DNA of 64,000 bases from Branchiostoma belcheri (Eukaryota > Chordata > Leptocardii > Amphioxiformes > Branchiostomatidae): assembly GCF_001625305.1 (NCBI RefSeq), contig NW_017803887.1:2921926-2985925 (forward strand). Direction: 5' to 3'. Below the pieces are notes generated by a model. It did no database searches and had not been told where the DNA came from. It saw only the letters and a program-made list of their open reading frames with translations. The translations under genes and the position numbers were made by a program. The stretch's first letter is position 1. Every line of letters starts with the position of its first letter. Of this stretch, positions 12,201-21,551 are shown piece after piece.

Positions 12201-15200
12201 GTCGTACATCATTGTAGTCCAAACAGAAGTGGTAGAGGGGAAGGCGTTGGCTCCAGTTAAAGTAGCGTCTGGGCTCCCTCAAGGAACCGTCCTGGGACCA
12301 TATTGCTTTTCGTCTTGTATATAAATGACCTTCCAAATCAGCTTGACTTAAGCTGATCCTGTGAGTAATTTACTAGTATACAATACTCCGTGTGTTGATC
12401 TCTACTTTAAGGCTTACCCAACAGATTAGCCGTATCTGTTGTCAAGAGTCGTATCCGGTTTCAAGAGCCGTATCTGTAAGCCATGCTATGGTTGAACGCT
12501 GCCTAAAAGTTATGCCCATTTAACTATAACCTTTCGTGTGTTTCTCTCTCCAGCGGCTGTTTCCTGCAGTAACGATACCAGCTGTACTCAGTTGTGCGCC
12601 GTCATCAACGCTACTGAAGTCTGTGACTGCAACAGTGGATACAACCTCGATGGCGACGGCATCACTTGCAATGGTAGGCAAAGAAAGCTTAACCGTGAAC
12701 ACTATCAGAATAACTCCCTTAACAGCTACATTTTCCTTTAAGAAATAGCATGCGGCATAAAGAACAGATGTACATTGTACATCACTATGATAGAAAAGTT
12801 CAACTATTTCATCCTAAGATATTACTAAAGGACGAATAAAGAGAAACAAGAGGCTTATTCAGCTGACGTGTCGGTTTATTCTCCTTCCTTGGCCAATTGG
12901 GGCAAATCTCTTTCTGGTTGTGTAAAAAGAGCCCGTTTACTAAATGATTTACCAACCTGGTAAAACTATTCACGGATAACTAACTGCTGGCTGCATTTTT
13001 CGGTAGATTTTGACGAGTGTGCCAACGCAGCCAACAACTCTTGTGACCCCACCAACGGACAGTGCACCAACCTGCCCGGCACTTTCAACTGCAGCTGCAG
13101 CACAGGCTATCAGATCGAAGCCGGTGGAGGCACTCTCTGCGACGGTGAGTCTCATGACCAACTTTGTCTAGTCGTACATAATGTAATAACAGTGATAAAC
13201 ATGTTCTGAATTGACGTTTTGTTTAGCATTACAATCCTGACGATGTGAACATGTGGACATGTTTTTGTTTTTGACAAATCAAATTTTATTTGAGTGTTTT
13301 CTACCTTTTGTTGCTTGACTAAATGTAATCACGCCTTGTCTTGTGTACATGTATGCTTGGCCCTATAAGCTCCTACAAGCTGAATTGGCTACCCAGCCGC
13401 TTTATGATTAAATTGATAATTAAACCGGTAGTGTTCTAACGAATAAAATTTCTTCACTCTAAAACAGATATCGACGAGTGTCAGACGAACAACGGAGGAT
13501 GTGCGCAAGTGTGTACCAACAATGGCGGATCATTCCTCTGCAGCTGTAACGCCGGCTACCAGCTCAACGCTGACGGAATGGCATGTGACGGTAAGATCTT
13601 GTTTGTTGTTTGTTTGTTGTTTTTCAGCATATAATCAGAAAACAAACATAACAAAAGGTGGTTGCAAAGACAGCATCAAATTGTCCAGGCAGTATCCATT
13701 TGCCAGCTGCAGATTTATATCTGTTAGCCACCGAAAGGATACAGCTTGGCCAGTTTGATAGTATCACTGTCTTTGCAGCCACCGAAAGATCTGCTTGAAA
13801 ATTATTGAAAATAAGGCCTTTAGATAAAATGATGATCAAATCCTAACCATCGTTTGCACTATGACAATTCTACAACATCACAAGGACAAAGTCTAAAGTT
13901 TAAAAATAGTTTTCCTCCCAATATAACAGTGACCTAAAATCTTCCTTATGTTTTCCGCAGATATTGATGAATGTGCCTTGGGTACCGACACTTGCTCGCA
14001 CTCCTGTGTGAACACCGGTGGAGCCTACAACTGTACCTGTCCAGATGGACTCAAACTGGACCTTACAATGAAGAACTGTATCCGTAAGTAGATCTAGACA
14101 GTACTATCAATACATTTGCTAATTCGAATTTGCAAGTAAACTTGAACATTATGATCTACTTCAAAGCCAAGACGTCTGTCAATGAAATTTGTTCTTTGTT
14201 TGACCAAGTTCAAGACTGCAGTACTAGTAAACAAATTCCTGCTGAACTCCTCTTAGAGATTTTCCACGTTTTGACTGCTTATTATTTTTTTACAATTATG
14301 TACTAGTACAATGCAATTATGTATCATGTATAATGTATTTGATAGAGACATGTGCAATTAGGTGAGGTTGATTAATGTGGCACTTAGTGATTGAGACGAA
14401 AATCATTGATGTACATGTACGATGCCAACACCAGGCTCATTCTTGTATTTAATAAAAAAAAAGTCTTCTTCCAAAAACTGGACTCGTGTGTTCTTAGTTT
14501 GTTAACGTCTTAATCAACATAAGCAACTTCATAATTTGTTGTCCAATTGTTTTAACAGCTGAGAGCCAGTGTCTTGTCAAGAACTGCACGCCGAGTGGCA
14601 TTGCATCTTGTGCCGTCATCAACAGTGTCGAGACCTGTCTGTGTGCTGATGGGTACGAGGCCAACGACACCATGTGTGTTGGTGAGTATGGATTGTGTTT
14701 CTTACAGGATACCTGCACTTAACCAGAATCACTGTTGTTTGTTTATCTTGACCACAAAGTTGTCACCAGCAGTTGCGAATTTACTGCGGATTTGGGGACG
14801 ACAAATCTTCGAAAACTAAAGCGTTTGTCAGGGAAATGAGTTTTCTGAGAAGGGGGCGTGGCCATGGGCCATGATTACGTCATCAAAATTTGCATAAATT
14901 ATTGTCACACAAAAAAAAATCAATTACCATACGTAACCCTAACAAGTATTTTTAAGATGTCCCCAAAGTCCTCAGACACACTACCATGCTACCTGAAACT
15001 AAACTCTGCAATGTGTATTTTCAGATGTGAATGAGTGCGCCACGATGTGCAAGGGGACCAACATGAAGTGCAACAACACGGTCGGCTCCTACATGTGCAG
15101 CTGTGCCGCAGGGTTCGTCGAAAAGACCGTGAACGGCAGCATGACTTGTGAGGGTGAGTCAGGAAATCTTTAATAACTGTTACAATATCCTGACTGATAG

Positions 15201-18200
15201 GCATTATATCGTACTACTTGTGTTGTGTTGACATCGACTCTATGGACTATGGCAAGTCTACAGGTAGTCAAAACTAAATATGTTTGGTCTTTTTCTATTC
15301 AAATTACATTTATATCTTTTTAATGGTGTTGTATTTTCAAATAAATTATTCAAATTAACTACAATGCGTTTTCAATAGATAAATACTACAAATCTTGACA
15401 CTACCGTTCGTGCCCTGTCCAATGTATAATGGTACAGTCCAAAAAGTGGTCAGTTATTCTAATAAGCGACCACTTTTGAGGTTACGGCCTGATAACCAAT
15501 GAGAAACGGAGCCTTCTGATTGATTGACGTCTCCTGGCTATATGATAATTAGCATTAATATATGCTATGAAATGATATCGTCTTCCCAAGACCCTTGCAT
15601 TGTACATATAGCTAAGAACATTCACTGATGCTTGATGTGATTTGTGTTACAGAAACAAAGGCATTCAGCGGTTCTATCAGGATCACCAGCGTTTCCTTCA
15701 CGCCTGACCTAGCCGACACGTCATCGGCTGCCTTCAAGACCCTGGCCGCTAGCGTGAAGTCTTCTGTAAGTGATGCATTCTCCACCGTGTACTAAACTAG
15801 TTCTATAGATTCAATATGTTTACCTTCGCAGAGTGCACAGTGCATTCTCCACTGTGTACTAAACTAGATCTATATTCATTATGTTTACCTTCACAGAAGA
15901 AAAACGTATTGTTTTTGCTGTGTTTCGTCTTCTGTTCCAAACACATAATGTCAATGACCTGGACCAGACGTCTGCCACCATGGTAATTGGTGGCGTAACA
16001 GACAACTTATGGTATTTGGTTACATTTTGTAGCAGGGCAGGTCGGAGAGGCTAGTCTCCATGTTATATATGAATGTGTTTGAGTAATGATGAATATAGCA
16101 GTTAGTTTGTTAGGCTAGACCATGTGAAGGTAAACATTGTGCATTTTCTTTGCAAATGTTACCTTTCTAGTTTCATGTGGTAGTTTGGGATGGCTCAAAC
16201 TGAAGAAAAGGACTGCGCCCAACATATTCTAACTCTTCTGTCTTATTTTCTTAGCTGGACACGATGTACTCGTCCCAGCTGGGCGCTGCCTTCCAGAGCA
16301 CGACGGTCACAGGATTCACCAACGGCAGCGTGGTGACGGCCTACACCGTCAACATGGTGTCCAACAGCACGGTGAACTCCACGTCCCTGGCAGCGGCCCT
16401 GCAGGCAGCCGTGCAGGCCGGAGGAGCTGGGGGATTCAGCTTTGATGCCAGCAGCATCACCGTTGCCGGTACGTTGATGCTGCAATATGCATTACGACAT
16501 CATTGTTTAAAATTAAAACTTGTGTTCCGACACAAAGAATTGTTCTCATCTAGAGTTTCGGCCAGTCACTCTGGTCTTCCTCAGTAGACTGACCAAGTGA
16601 GGCTTTTCATGTGGCATTTCTGAAGTCTGACGTTAACACTGGGTCAAAGGTATCTGGTAGACGATGTCAGCCCCCGTCGCGGTTGAGTGATGGGTGAAGG
16701 TCCCTGATGTAAATAGCCTCTTTAACCCTCTCAGGAAGTAGTCTCAGTACACAGGGAGTTCAACATCTTTTTGAGACTTGTAGAAAGCAAGAGAATGCCA
16801 TATATACACTAAATGGCGAAAGCTTCATGTAGCCCACATCATTCCTTTACAATTAATGATGGTTGGTAGAGAGGACATGTCAATACTTTTGTCTTGTGTT
16901 ATGCGTGGTTATAATCATAATAGATCGCAGTCTATTGTGACCTGGCTTTTTGTTCAAAATGTACATTTTAGCAACTTATCACTCATTTTTGATTGGTTTT
17001 CTTCAGATATCGACGAGTGTGCCGGTGAGAATAGCTGCCACGCCCAGGCCACGTGTACTAACACGGAGGGCTCCTACACGTGCACGTGCAACAACGGCTA
17101 CACGGATAACTCTGCTACTGGAGCAAAGGCAGGGTCTAGTTGTGAAGGTATGTATCCCAGCATATGTTTTTGTTAATTCCTTTGTTAATACTTTTCTTCA
17201 TATTTTTTTCATCGTGAGCTTTTGTAAATTTCTCAGGACACATTTTAAAGCCTTTACCACCACATGTATATTTACCATTTTTATTTTAAAAAAGTATCAT
17301 TTATGTTGGATAGTAATCCTAAACAACGCAACAGCACGATGCTTGCTATCATGACATTCGCAGTAGTTATTCCTTCTCTGCAATCAATCAATTCATTCCA
17401 TCTTTTCTTCTTTTTTCTTATAAGAAACCACTTCTGTAGCAAGGTATATCCGAGGTCAGACAACTTCCTCCTTGATGAAATGGTTTCTTATTTTCTTTCA
17501 CGCTTCTCATTTTTCTTCATTCTTTTTCGTATTTTTGCTTCTCACTCTTCTCTTCTCTTCGTCCCATCTGCTTTCTATCCACGTTTGTTCTAGTACTTTT
17601 ATATTATGGTTTGATTGACATATGTTTTGATGTCTGTTGTTGCAGCTACACAAACAGAGGAAGCCTCAAATAGCCAGACACTGGCCATCGCGCTGGGAGT
17701 GACGTTTGGTATCCTCGGCCTTGCGATCATTATGGCCATCATTGTGATGGTAGCCCTGAAGAGCAAGAAGGTGAGACCGAATTTCAATATGTATTAGCTG
17801 TCATAGTTTACCGTGTAGAAGCGCCACCTGGCGATACTTGATGGAACTGCGAATATTATCAGAGCAGGATTTCTTTCATTTAGTACCGTACATGTGTCTG
17901 TGACATAGGGGCTTGCCACAATCTTGCTCTGTATTCTATATTACTCAGAATAAACACTTAAAAGAATATTATTATGAAAGTTCAGCTGTGTTGGTTAAGT
18001 AATTATAGTAAAACGTTGAACTTTATTCCAACACACAATTTACAGAGAGATATAAACTTCCTGGCACTTTTGATCAATTGCTTAAGTCACGTGTCAGTAA
18101 AGTCTCGTGTGAATAAGGTCACGTGTTTGTAAACCGTAACTCTCGCGAGATTACGTTGTGAAGTGATTGGTCATTAATTATCCTGACGAAGGCGACAGTG

Positions 18201-18384
18201 ATCGCTGAAAATTTGGTCTCTTTGTAAATTGTGTGTTGATTTAAAAGAATATTTCAACCACATAAAACTATTCTACTTTTTCATGCATTTACAATTGAAA
18301 TCCCTAATCACTCTGATATGTGTGTACTTACAATTTCCCTATTTCATTTCACAGGGCACAGCAACGATCAACCCAGAAGAGTAA
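89..18384 (+). CDS. MUC4-like / mucin-like membrane glycoprotein (EGF-NIDO-AMOP-VWD-EGFn-SEA-EGF-TM), 5' end outside the window
   Basis: Thirty-one spliced exons stay in one frame (about 1,539 residues visible): 89-232, 684-823, 1518-1691, 2468-2629, 3454-3650, 4164-4317, 5073-5226, 5505-5596, 6005-6140, 6701-6881, 7289-7452, 7826-8077, 8454-8605, 9090-9210, 9771-9921, 10344-10594, 10908-11153, 11511-11633, 11794-11916, 12042-12164, 12554-12673, 13007-13144, 13468-13590, 13961-14083, 14559-14681, 15025-15153, 15653-15765, 16255-16468, 17007-17147, 17646-17770, 18355-18384. All have AG/GT borders. The first visible exon is an EGF_CA module (DVDEC) entered in phase 1, so the start lies upstream. 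NIDO-AMOP-VWD followed by EGFs, SEA and a TM helix is the architecture of MUC4 and invertebrate mucin-like proteins; no Thr/Ser mucin tract is visible here, but it could lie upstream. The predicted role is a cell-surface or apical glycoprotein. Every EGF exon from 11511 to 15153 is symmetric phase 1-1, as expected for exon shuffling. The family call is firm; orthology to MUC4 is not proven. Confidence 0.5.
409..650 (+). mobile_element. tRNA-derived SINE
   Basis: It lies in intron 1 of the MUC4-like gene. The head has a box A-like TGGCGTAAGGGCAGAG and a box B GGTTCGAATC, followed by a tRNA-unrelated body (TTGTGCCCTGGGGAAA, TTTCCTCGCTTC) and an A-rich AATAAAAAAATAATAAT tail. It shares head and body with the copy at 884-1140. 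Confidence 0.5.
884..1140 (+). mobile_element. tRNA-derived SINE, second copy
   Basis: The head contains GGGTTCGAGTCCTGACATGC (box B), and the body TTGTGCCCTTGGGAAAGGCA matches the copy at 409-650. It starts about 60 bp after exon 684-823 and ends in an A-rich tail. Confidence 0.5.
1320..1460. repeat. Interspersed repeat (CTTGAGTAAC family)
   Basis: It carries CACTGACGAAAGGTAGTGGA, GAAACGTCTGACAGTTTTC, CCTTGAGTAACT and a 'gtgtctaacatcc' end. Related copies lie at 5826-5930, 8880-9030, 30880-31075, 34355-34480 and 37840-37925. It is probably a non-autonomous DNA element; it has no coding capacity. Confidence 0.5.
1724..1985 (-). mobile_element. MITE-like element, TGTTTACC family, copy 1
   Basis: The reverse strand starts with a TTTACC-type end and GGAAAACATATTGTTTTTGC. 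It ends with TGCATTTTTGCTTTGCAAAT. Related copies are at 1997-2275, 6928-7215, 7480-7735, 8090-8335, 15815-16175, 26282-26548 and 56737-56990. Inverted TGTTTACC/GGTAAACA motifs lie near both ends. No coding capacity. Confidence 0.5.
1997..2275 (-). mobile_element. MITE-like element, TGTTTACC family, copy 2
   Basis: It lies head-to-tail directly after copy 1 in the same intron and the same orientation, with the diagnostic GCAACATGATGTAACCCAAC segment and a final GTTTTCCTTCGGTAAACATA. Confidence 0.5.
2630..2688. repeat. (TTTG)n microsatellite fused to a splice donor
   Basis: About 13 tetranucleotide copies start within the donor GTGTGTTTG of exon 2468-2629, so the donor itself is part of the array. 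Confidence 0.5.
3080..3265 (+). mobile_element. SINE fragments (tail then head)
   Basis: A SINE 3' segment (GAAACTTGAGTGCGCTACCA, then CAATAAAAAAAT) is followed at about 3188 by a SINE head (GGTCGCGCGGCGTAACGG, GGGTTCGAATCC). The head is cut off after box B, so this is two truncated copies. Confidence 0.5.
3770..3812. repeat. (ATTC)n microsatellite
   Basis: A run of CATT/CGTT tetranucleotides in intron 5 of the MUC4-like gene. The rest of 3651-4163 shows nothing recognisable. Confidence 0.5.
4318..4447 (+). repeat. 19-bp minisatellite made of 5' splice-site consensus units
   Basis: Units start at 4318, 4337, 4356, 4375, 4394, 4413 and 4432. Each reads GTAAGTGTGCGCTTTCCTC (first unit GTAAGTATG, last partial). 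The first GTAAGT is the donor of exon 4164-4317, so seven consecutive consensus donors lie in tandem. Confidence 0.5.
4480..4610. repeat. Interspersed repeat related to the element at 57180-57400
   Basis: It contains CAGTCAGAATCGCCCTGAGG, AAGGTGACAGAAGGTCAC and a TTTATTCAGTGACTTGCCTT end. The same modules occur in inverted order at 57180-57400. The rest of this intron to 5072 shows no gene. Confidence 0.5.
5232..5376. repeat. Polypyrimidine (CTT/CCT)n tract
   Basis: About 140 bp of almost pure pyrimidine starts a few bases after the donor of exon 5073-5226. Such tracts can form intramolecular triplex structures (inference). Confidence 0.5.
5826..5930. repeat. Interspersed repeat (CTTGAGTAAC family, inverted)
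   Basis: It reads TTACTCAAGCAACCGGATAT then GATTTTGGAAACGGTCAGAC, the reverse complement of the copy at 8880-9030. A (TTGATTGA)n run at 5957-5975 follows, just before exon 6005-6140. Confidence 0.5.
6170..6420. repeat. Interspersed repeat shared with 58850-59100
   Basis: It contains TTTATTTATTCACATGTATT, CTTCTACTCAAAAACA and AAGTTGGTGATCTATCAATT. The same segments recur in the same order in intron 2 of the second paralogue gene. It is possibly an antisense LINE 3' end; the remainder to 6700 shows nothing clear. Confidence 0.5.
6928..7215 (+). mobile_element. MITE-like element, TGTTTACC family, copy 3
   Basis: It reads GAAAACATACTGTTTTTGCT, ACCATGGTAACTGGTG, ATGAATGTTTTTGAGTAAGA and TGAAGGTAAACATAGTGCAT. 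It lies in the intron after exon 6701-6881. Confidence 0.5.
7480..7735 (+). mobile_element. MITE-like element, TGTTTACC family, copy 4
   Basis: It starts ATGTTTACCGAAGGAAAACA and ends near CATTTGCTTTGCAAATGGTA. It occupies most of the intron between exons 7289-7452 and 7826-8077. Confidence 0.5.
8090..8335 (+). mobile_element. MITE-like element, TGTTTACC family, copy 5
   Basis: It starts ATGTTTACCGAAGGGAAACA about 12 bp after the donor of exon 7826-8077 and ends with TTTGCTTTGCAGATATTACC. It is the third copy in three successive introns. Confidence 0.5.
8880..9030. repeat. Interspersed repeat (CTTGAGTAAC family)
   Basis: It contains GTGTCACCGACGAAAGATGC, CAATTGCTTGAGTAACTG and GATGTCTAACCTTCACCGAC, matching the copies at 37840-37925 and 34355-34480. 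Confidence 0.5.
9410..9720. repeat. Interspersed repeat shared with 16525-16790
   Basis: It contains CCAGTCACTCTGGTCATCCT, CAGTAGACTGACCCAGTGAG and GGTAGACGATGTCGGCCCCC. The copy at 16525 keeps the same order. Unclassified; no intact ORF. A (TTGA)n run at 9730-9757 separates it from exon 9771-9921. Confidence 0.5.
9998..10320. mobile_element. MITE, AAGCGATAT family, copy 1
   Basis: The inner motifs TTAGGAGGCTCCTAAA and GGCTTATAGCGCAAGAAAAT and the end GATATCGCTTA match the copy at 53895-54270, which shows clearer inverted ends. It fills most of the intron before exon 10344-10594. Confidence 0.5.
11196..11409. repeat. 9-bp tandem array (TTTTATACA)n
   Basis: About 23 units of TTTTATACA with early TTTTACACA variants lie between the exons ending at 11153 and starting at 11511. 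Because 9 is a multiple of 3, all three frames on both strands stay open and create long false ORFs. Confidence 0.5.
11640..11735. repeat. (TTG)n imperfect microsatellite
   Basis: TTG/CTG triplets begin a few bases after the donor of exon 11511-11633. Confidence 0.5.
12225..12365 (+). mobile_element. LINE reverse-transcriptase fragment (CR1/Jockey type)
   Basis: Conceptual translation gives [11 protein letters not shown] followed by a short shift into [15 protein letters not shown], the conserved RT block around S-G-x-P-Q-G and the following L-L-Y-I-N-D-L. It is a short decayed remnant in the intron between exons 12042-12164 and 12554-12673. Confidence 0.5.
13655..13795. mobile_element. MITE, CTCCAAGCAGA family, diverged hairpin copy
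   Basis: Left part GACAGCATCAAATTGTCCAG and right part TTTGATAGTATCACTGTC are inverted repeats. The right edge AGATCTGCTTG matches the terminus of the well-preserved copy at 44253-44400. Confidence 0.5.
15653..16468 (+). other. SEA domain exons with putative autocleavage site
   Basis: Exons 15653-15765 (113 nt, phase 1 to 0) and 16255-16468 (214 nt, phase 0 to 1) encode a SEA module. It runs [14 protein letters not shown] ... [17 protein letters not shown] ... [16 protein letters not shown] ... [13 protein letters not shown]. The GSVVT segment sits where SEA domains self-cleave (consensus G|SVVV), so the ectodomain may be a non-covalent heterodimer. The intron splits the module exactly as in the SEA of the mucin gene downstream. 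Confidence 0.5.
15815..16175 (+). mobile_element. MITE-like element, TGTTTACC family, copy 6
   Basis: It contains GAAAAACGTATTGTTTTTGC, ACCATGGTAATTGGTGG and GTGAAGGTAAACATTGTGCA, in the intron that splits the SEA domain. The left end holds a short local duplication (GTGCATTCTCCACTGTGTAC type). Confidence 0.5.
16525..16790. repeat. Interspersed repeat, second copy of the 9410-9720 family
   Basis: It shares TCAGTAGACTGACC, GTGAGGCTTTTCATGTGGC and GGTAGACGATGTCAGCCCCC with the first copy. Unclassified. Confidence 0.5.
17007..17147 (+). other. Membrane-proximal EGF_CA exon
   Basis: The 141-nt phase 1-1 exon encodes [19 protein letters not shown]...[11 protein letters not shown]...GSSCE. Its [12 protein letters not shown] core is closely matched by the EGF exon that follows the SEA of the downstream mucin gene (46580-46723). 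Confidence 0.5.
17646..18384 (+). other. Transmembrane exon and 3'-terminal coding exon
   Basis: Exon 17646-17770 encodes a short Ser/Gln-rich juxtamembrane stretch, then a ~24-residue hydrophobic helix ([20 protein letters not shown] and onward to MVAL) and a basic stop-transfer KSKK. Exon 18355-18384 adds GTATINPEE and a TAA stop. The cytoplasmic tail is only about 13 residues with no tyrosine motif. Confidence 0.5.
18027..18239. mobile_element. MITE with CAACACACAATTTACA terminal inverted repeats
   Basis: The left end CCAACACACAATTTACAGAG pairs with the right end TTTGTAAATTGTGTGTTGA. An inverted and truncated relative lies at 57426-57600, sharing ACTCTCGCGAGATTACG and the GGCGACAGTG segment. 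It lies in the last intron of the MUC4-like gene. Confidence 0.5.
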
Positions 18385-19800
18385 CCATCGAAACAAGACA
18401 GACTTCTCTGATACCAAAGGGATGCAAGTCTTCTCACAAAATACAATCATTTGCCGGGTTTTAAATTATTTTTTTGAGAAATGAGATTTAAAAATTTTGA
18501 GATCTAAAAATGTATATTAGCAAAGACAAGTATTTGTGATTACAAATTAGATTTACTATCTATACAGAATAGACTGCCATGTAGTGCAGTCAGTTGGTTG
18601 TTTTAGGTTATACCAGCTTTTATAATTATTGCCTAGAGGGACTACCTTACTGTGGACGGCCTTATACCAAACTATCTAGAGCAGTTGTCAAGCAACTAGG
18701 ACTCAGTGCCAGCTTCTTAGTTTTCTACAAGTTTCGGAGGAAAGATCCTACTATTAGGCAGATATCCTGATTTAAACCGAACGAGTGGATTCTGTGAATC
18801 TTGACTGATGATGAAACCACTACTATTAGGTGCAAACCATGGGCCGAAAATGGAATCCAGTGAATCCGAATCATGTATCGAACCGTACACAATTCACAAA
18901 ATGTTATATCAAGGATTGTGAGCCCTTTGGATAATACTTCAAAATTGCAAGCCTTATTTTTTAACAAGGAAGCATGTTACTGACGATCGTTGCTATCTCT
19001 AGGATTCAACTGCGTAAGGTTAGGGGAAAGTATATGGAATTGTTCCACACAATTGTATCACGCAGGGAAACTGTTCTGATGACAAGGCAGTGATTATAAA
19101 AGTAATTTATCAACCTGAACAGCCCACGGATATACTAGACCTCGTAAGTGCCATAATTTGCATATTCGTGACATCTTCGTGCCACTGTTGTAACAATGAG
19201 TCCGTCCCGTTAGAAGTAGAAGTCACAAAAATGTAGCACTGAAAGATTTTTAAAAGTATCAATTCCAAGTCATGAAAACGCGGTTAAGTCTTCAATCTTG
19301 AACATCGTACAAAAATTGAATATGAGTTATTACTAGTGTATCAAATATCTGTCGACTGTGCAGTTAAGAATTCTAGGAAAGCTCAACAATAAGTAATATG
19401 TATTATAGTTTGTAAATATTAATGCTGATTGTGTGTGATTCCTAATGGATGATACAGTGTGAAGCTATTGTTTTTTATCATAAATAAGCCATTGAAAATT
19501 ATTCAATGTGTGTGGTTTGCAAGTGTATCCACCGCCAATTCATATTTTTTGTAAGAATGGCGGAAGAGATATTACGATGTGTTTGACATAAATAGCAACG
19601 TTTGCACAATGTCATACAAAACTTCCATATGGTATATTGCTGCGTAAGATATAAATAAGCTTAAGCACAGTGCAATTTTGTTCAACAGAGTTCTGCTACT
19701 TGTTTAGGGAAATGTGTGGAATATTGAATCTGGAGAAAGATGTGGGTGTACAAAATTCAAGGTGATACTTTTCTAATAAAGCTTCAAAATAAAATAGCAT
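18385..19800 (+). other. Probable 3' UTR of the MUC4-like gene
   Basis: No coding exon is visible after the TAA at 18382-18384. AATAAA signals at 19775-19780 and 19788-19793 would give a ~1.4 kb 3' UTR. Earlier weak signals exist, so the exact end is uncertain. Confidence 0.5.
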
Positions 19801-19861
19801 TTGTTTGTCTTTTGTTCATTCAGTAAGTATGTTCTAATTCACCTCGAAGTAGAAAAGGTAC

Positions 19862-20553
19862 NNNNNNNNNNNNNNNNNNNNNNNNNNNNNNNNNNNNNNN
19901 NNNNNNNNNNNNNNNNNNNNNNNNNNNNNNNNNNNNNNNNNNNNNNNNNNNNNNNNNNNNNNNNNNNNNNNNNNNNNNNNNNNNNNNNNNNNNNNNNNNN
20001 NNNNNNNNNNNNNNNNNNNNNNNNNNNNNNNNNNNNNNNNNNNNNNNNNNNNNNNNNNNNNNNNNNNNNNNNNNNNNNNNNNNNNNNNNNNNNNNNNNNN
20101 NNNNNNNNNNNNNNNNNNNNNNNNNNNNNNNNNNNNNNNNNNNNNNNNNNNNNNNNNNNNNNNNNNNNNNNNNNNNNNNNNNNNNNNNNNNNNNNNNNNN
20201 NNNNNNNNNNNNNNNNNNNNNNNNNNNNNNNNNNNNNNNNNNNNNNNNNNNNNNNNNNNNNNNNNNNNNNNNNNNNNNNNNNNNNNNNNNNNNNNNNNNN
20301 NNNNNNNNNNNNNNNNNNNNNNNNNNNNNNNNNNNNNNNNNNNNNNNNNNNNNNNNNNNNNNNNNNNNNNNNNNNNNNNNNNNNNNNNNNNNNNNNNNNN
20401 NNNNNNNNNNNNNNNNNNNNNNNNNNNNNNNNNNNNNNNNNNNNNNNNNNNNNNNNNNNNNNNNNNNNNNNNNNNNNNNNNNNNNNNNNNNNNNNNNNNN
20501 NNNNNNNNNNNNNNNNNNNNNNNNNNNNNNNNNNNNNNNNNNNNNNNNNNNNN
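19862..20553. other. Assembly gap (692 N)
   Basis: A run of unknown bases; nothing can be said of its content. Confidence 0.5.
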
Positions 20554-20589
20554 TAAAACTAGGGTAAAATGTGATTTACTGTTTTCTGT

Positions 20590-21190
20590 CTCCTGGCTAC
20601 CGGTAAAATATGTTCCCGCCAAAAGCCTGTAGCGTTATTTGAAACAACTGAATCCCAAACGTATTTATAGCATTTTTGAAACAACCAGTGTCAAATTAGG
20701 AAGGGTTTCTGTCATAAAAATCTATATTTTCATAGTTAAAGTTGATTTTTGCTCAATTCTGGTCCAGCCTGTCGGCTGTATCTGTCAATCACCGATTCTC
20801 CATAGTTACTGGTAAATGTTTTCTGTTTGTTTTGTCATAATTTCACCAAAAAGTGTCGTTTTCACATACATTTACCTTAGAATCGTCGTGAAAAGTGTAC
20901 CAGAATTTATTGGTGTGACTCAGTGTTTTATTTTTCTTCGAAAAACTGACAAATGTACGTTGTCTGTGATCATACCGTCTGTACGGCTCCCGGTAATGTG
21001 TATGCACAGTACCGGGCCGCGGTTCCCGCCACAAGTTCCCGCCACATTTGAAACTGCTAAACCAAACGTGTTTGTACGCTTTATTTCAACAGCCAGTGTC
21101 AAATTAGCGAAGGTTTCTGTCATGAAATGTCTGTTTTTATTCTTATAGAGTTGCTTTTTGCCCGATTTTGGCCAAGCCTGTCGGGCTAAT
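20590..21190. repeat. Tandemly duplicated unit next to the gap (period about 405 bp)
   Basis: CAGTGTCAAATTAGGAAGGG near 20687 recurs as CAGTGTCAAATTAGCGAAGG near 21092. Flanking motifs also recur: a CGGTAA then TTCCCGCC pair, AAACGT-TTT, GGTTTCTGTCAT and a TTTTTGC-C-ATT-TGG-C-AGCCTGTCGG stretch. More units may lie in the adjacent gap. Confidence 0.5.
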
Positions 21191-21215
21191 TTCACCGGTT
21201 ACGTTTCTAGTAGTT

Positions 21216-21551
21216 AGGCCACACCGTCTTAATTTTATGGATGACATCCCCTGAAGATCCCCAAACTAGTGCGCGCGGGCGAATAAAAAAAATACGGCTA
21301 AAAATAAAAATGCCACTAAACCACAGGAATACAAAGCTGGTGTTGTGAATTTGCACCATTACATAGCGACGTATACGACATGCCGGCACATGCTGGCTTT
21401 TTGCGGAATTTATGAATCGGCACTGTACGTACGTACTGGTTTCTTGAGTCGTGGAGTTTCGGCACCCTGGGTGCCAGGCTCCATATTGTCGTTAACTACC
21501 ATGGACTACCCAGGCCTAGAGCCAGGCCAGAACCTCAGTGGACGTGATCTT
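21216..21551 (-). mobile_element. MITE, GGCCACACC family, truncated by a LINE
   Basis: The end GGCCACACCGTCTTAATTTT is followed by ATGGATGACATCC and GTGCGCGCGGGCG, the same parts as the full copy at 25848-26231 read in the opposite direction. It breaks off near CAGTGGACGTGATC, where LINE sequence begins. Confidence 0.5.

Larger units (their letters stand above)
10435..15153 (+). other. EGF repeat array (about 11 modules)
   Basis: A plain EGF (CACQNGGTC...[12 protein letters not shown]) starts within exon 10344-10594. A partial plus a complete module follow in 10908-11153. Then come one-module exons at 11511, 11794, 12042, 12554, 13007, 13468, 13961, 14559 and 15025. Calcium-binding starts (DIDEC, DFDEC or DVNEC) are present in all of these single-module exons except 12554 and 14559, which start PAVSC and PESQC and should not bind calcium the same way. 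Exons 11794 and 13468 share the same [12 protein letters not shown] start and are probably recent duplicates. Most exons are 120-129 nt and all are symmetric phase 1-1. Confidence 0.5.

Noticed and set aside
19801-20622. Open frames of about 250 residues on both strands
   Set aside because: They run through 692 unknown bases and mean nothing.
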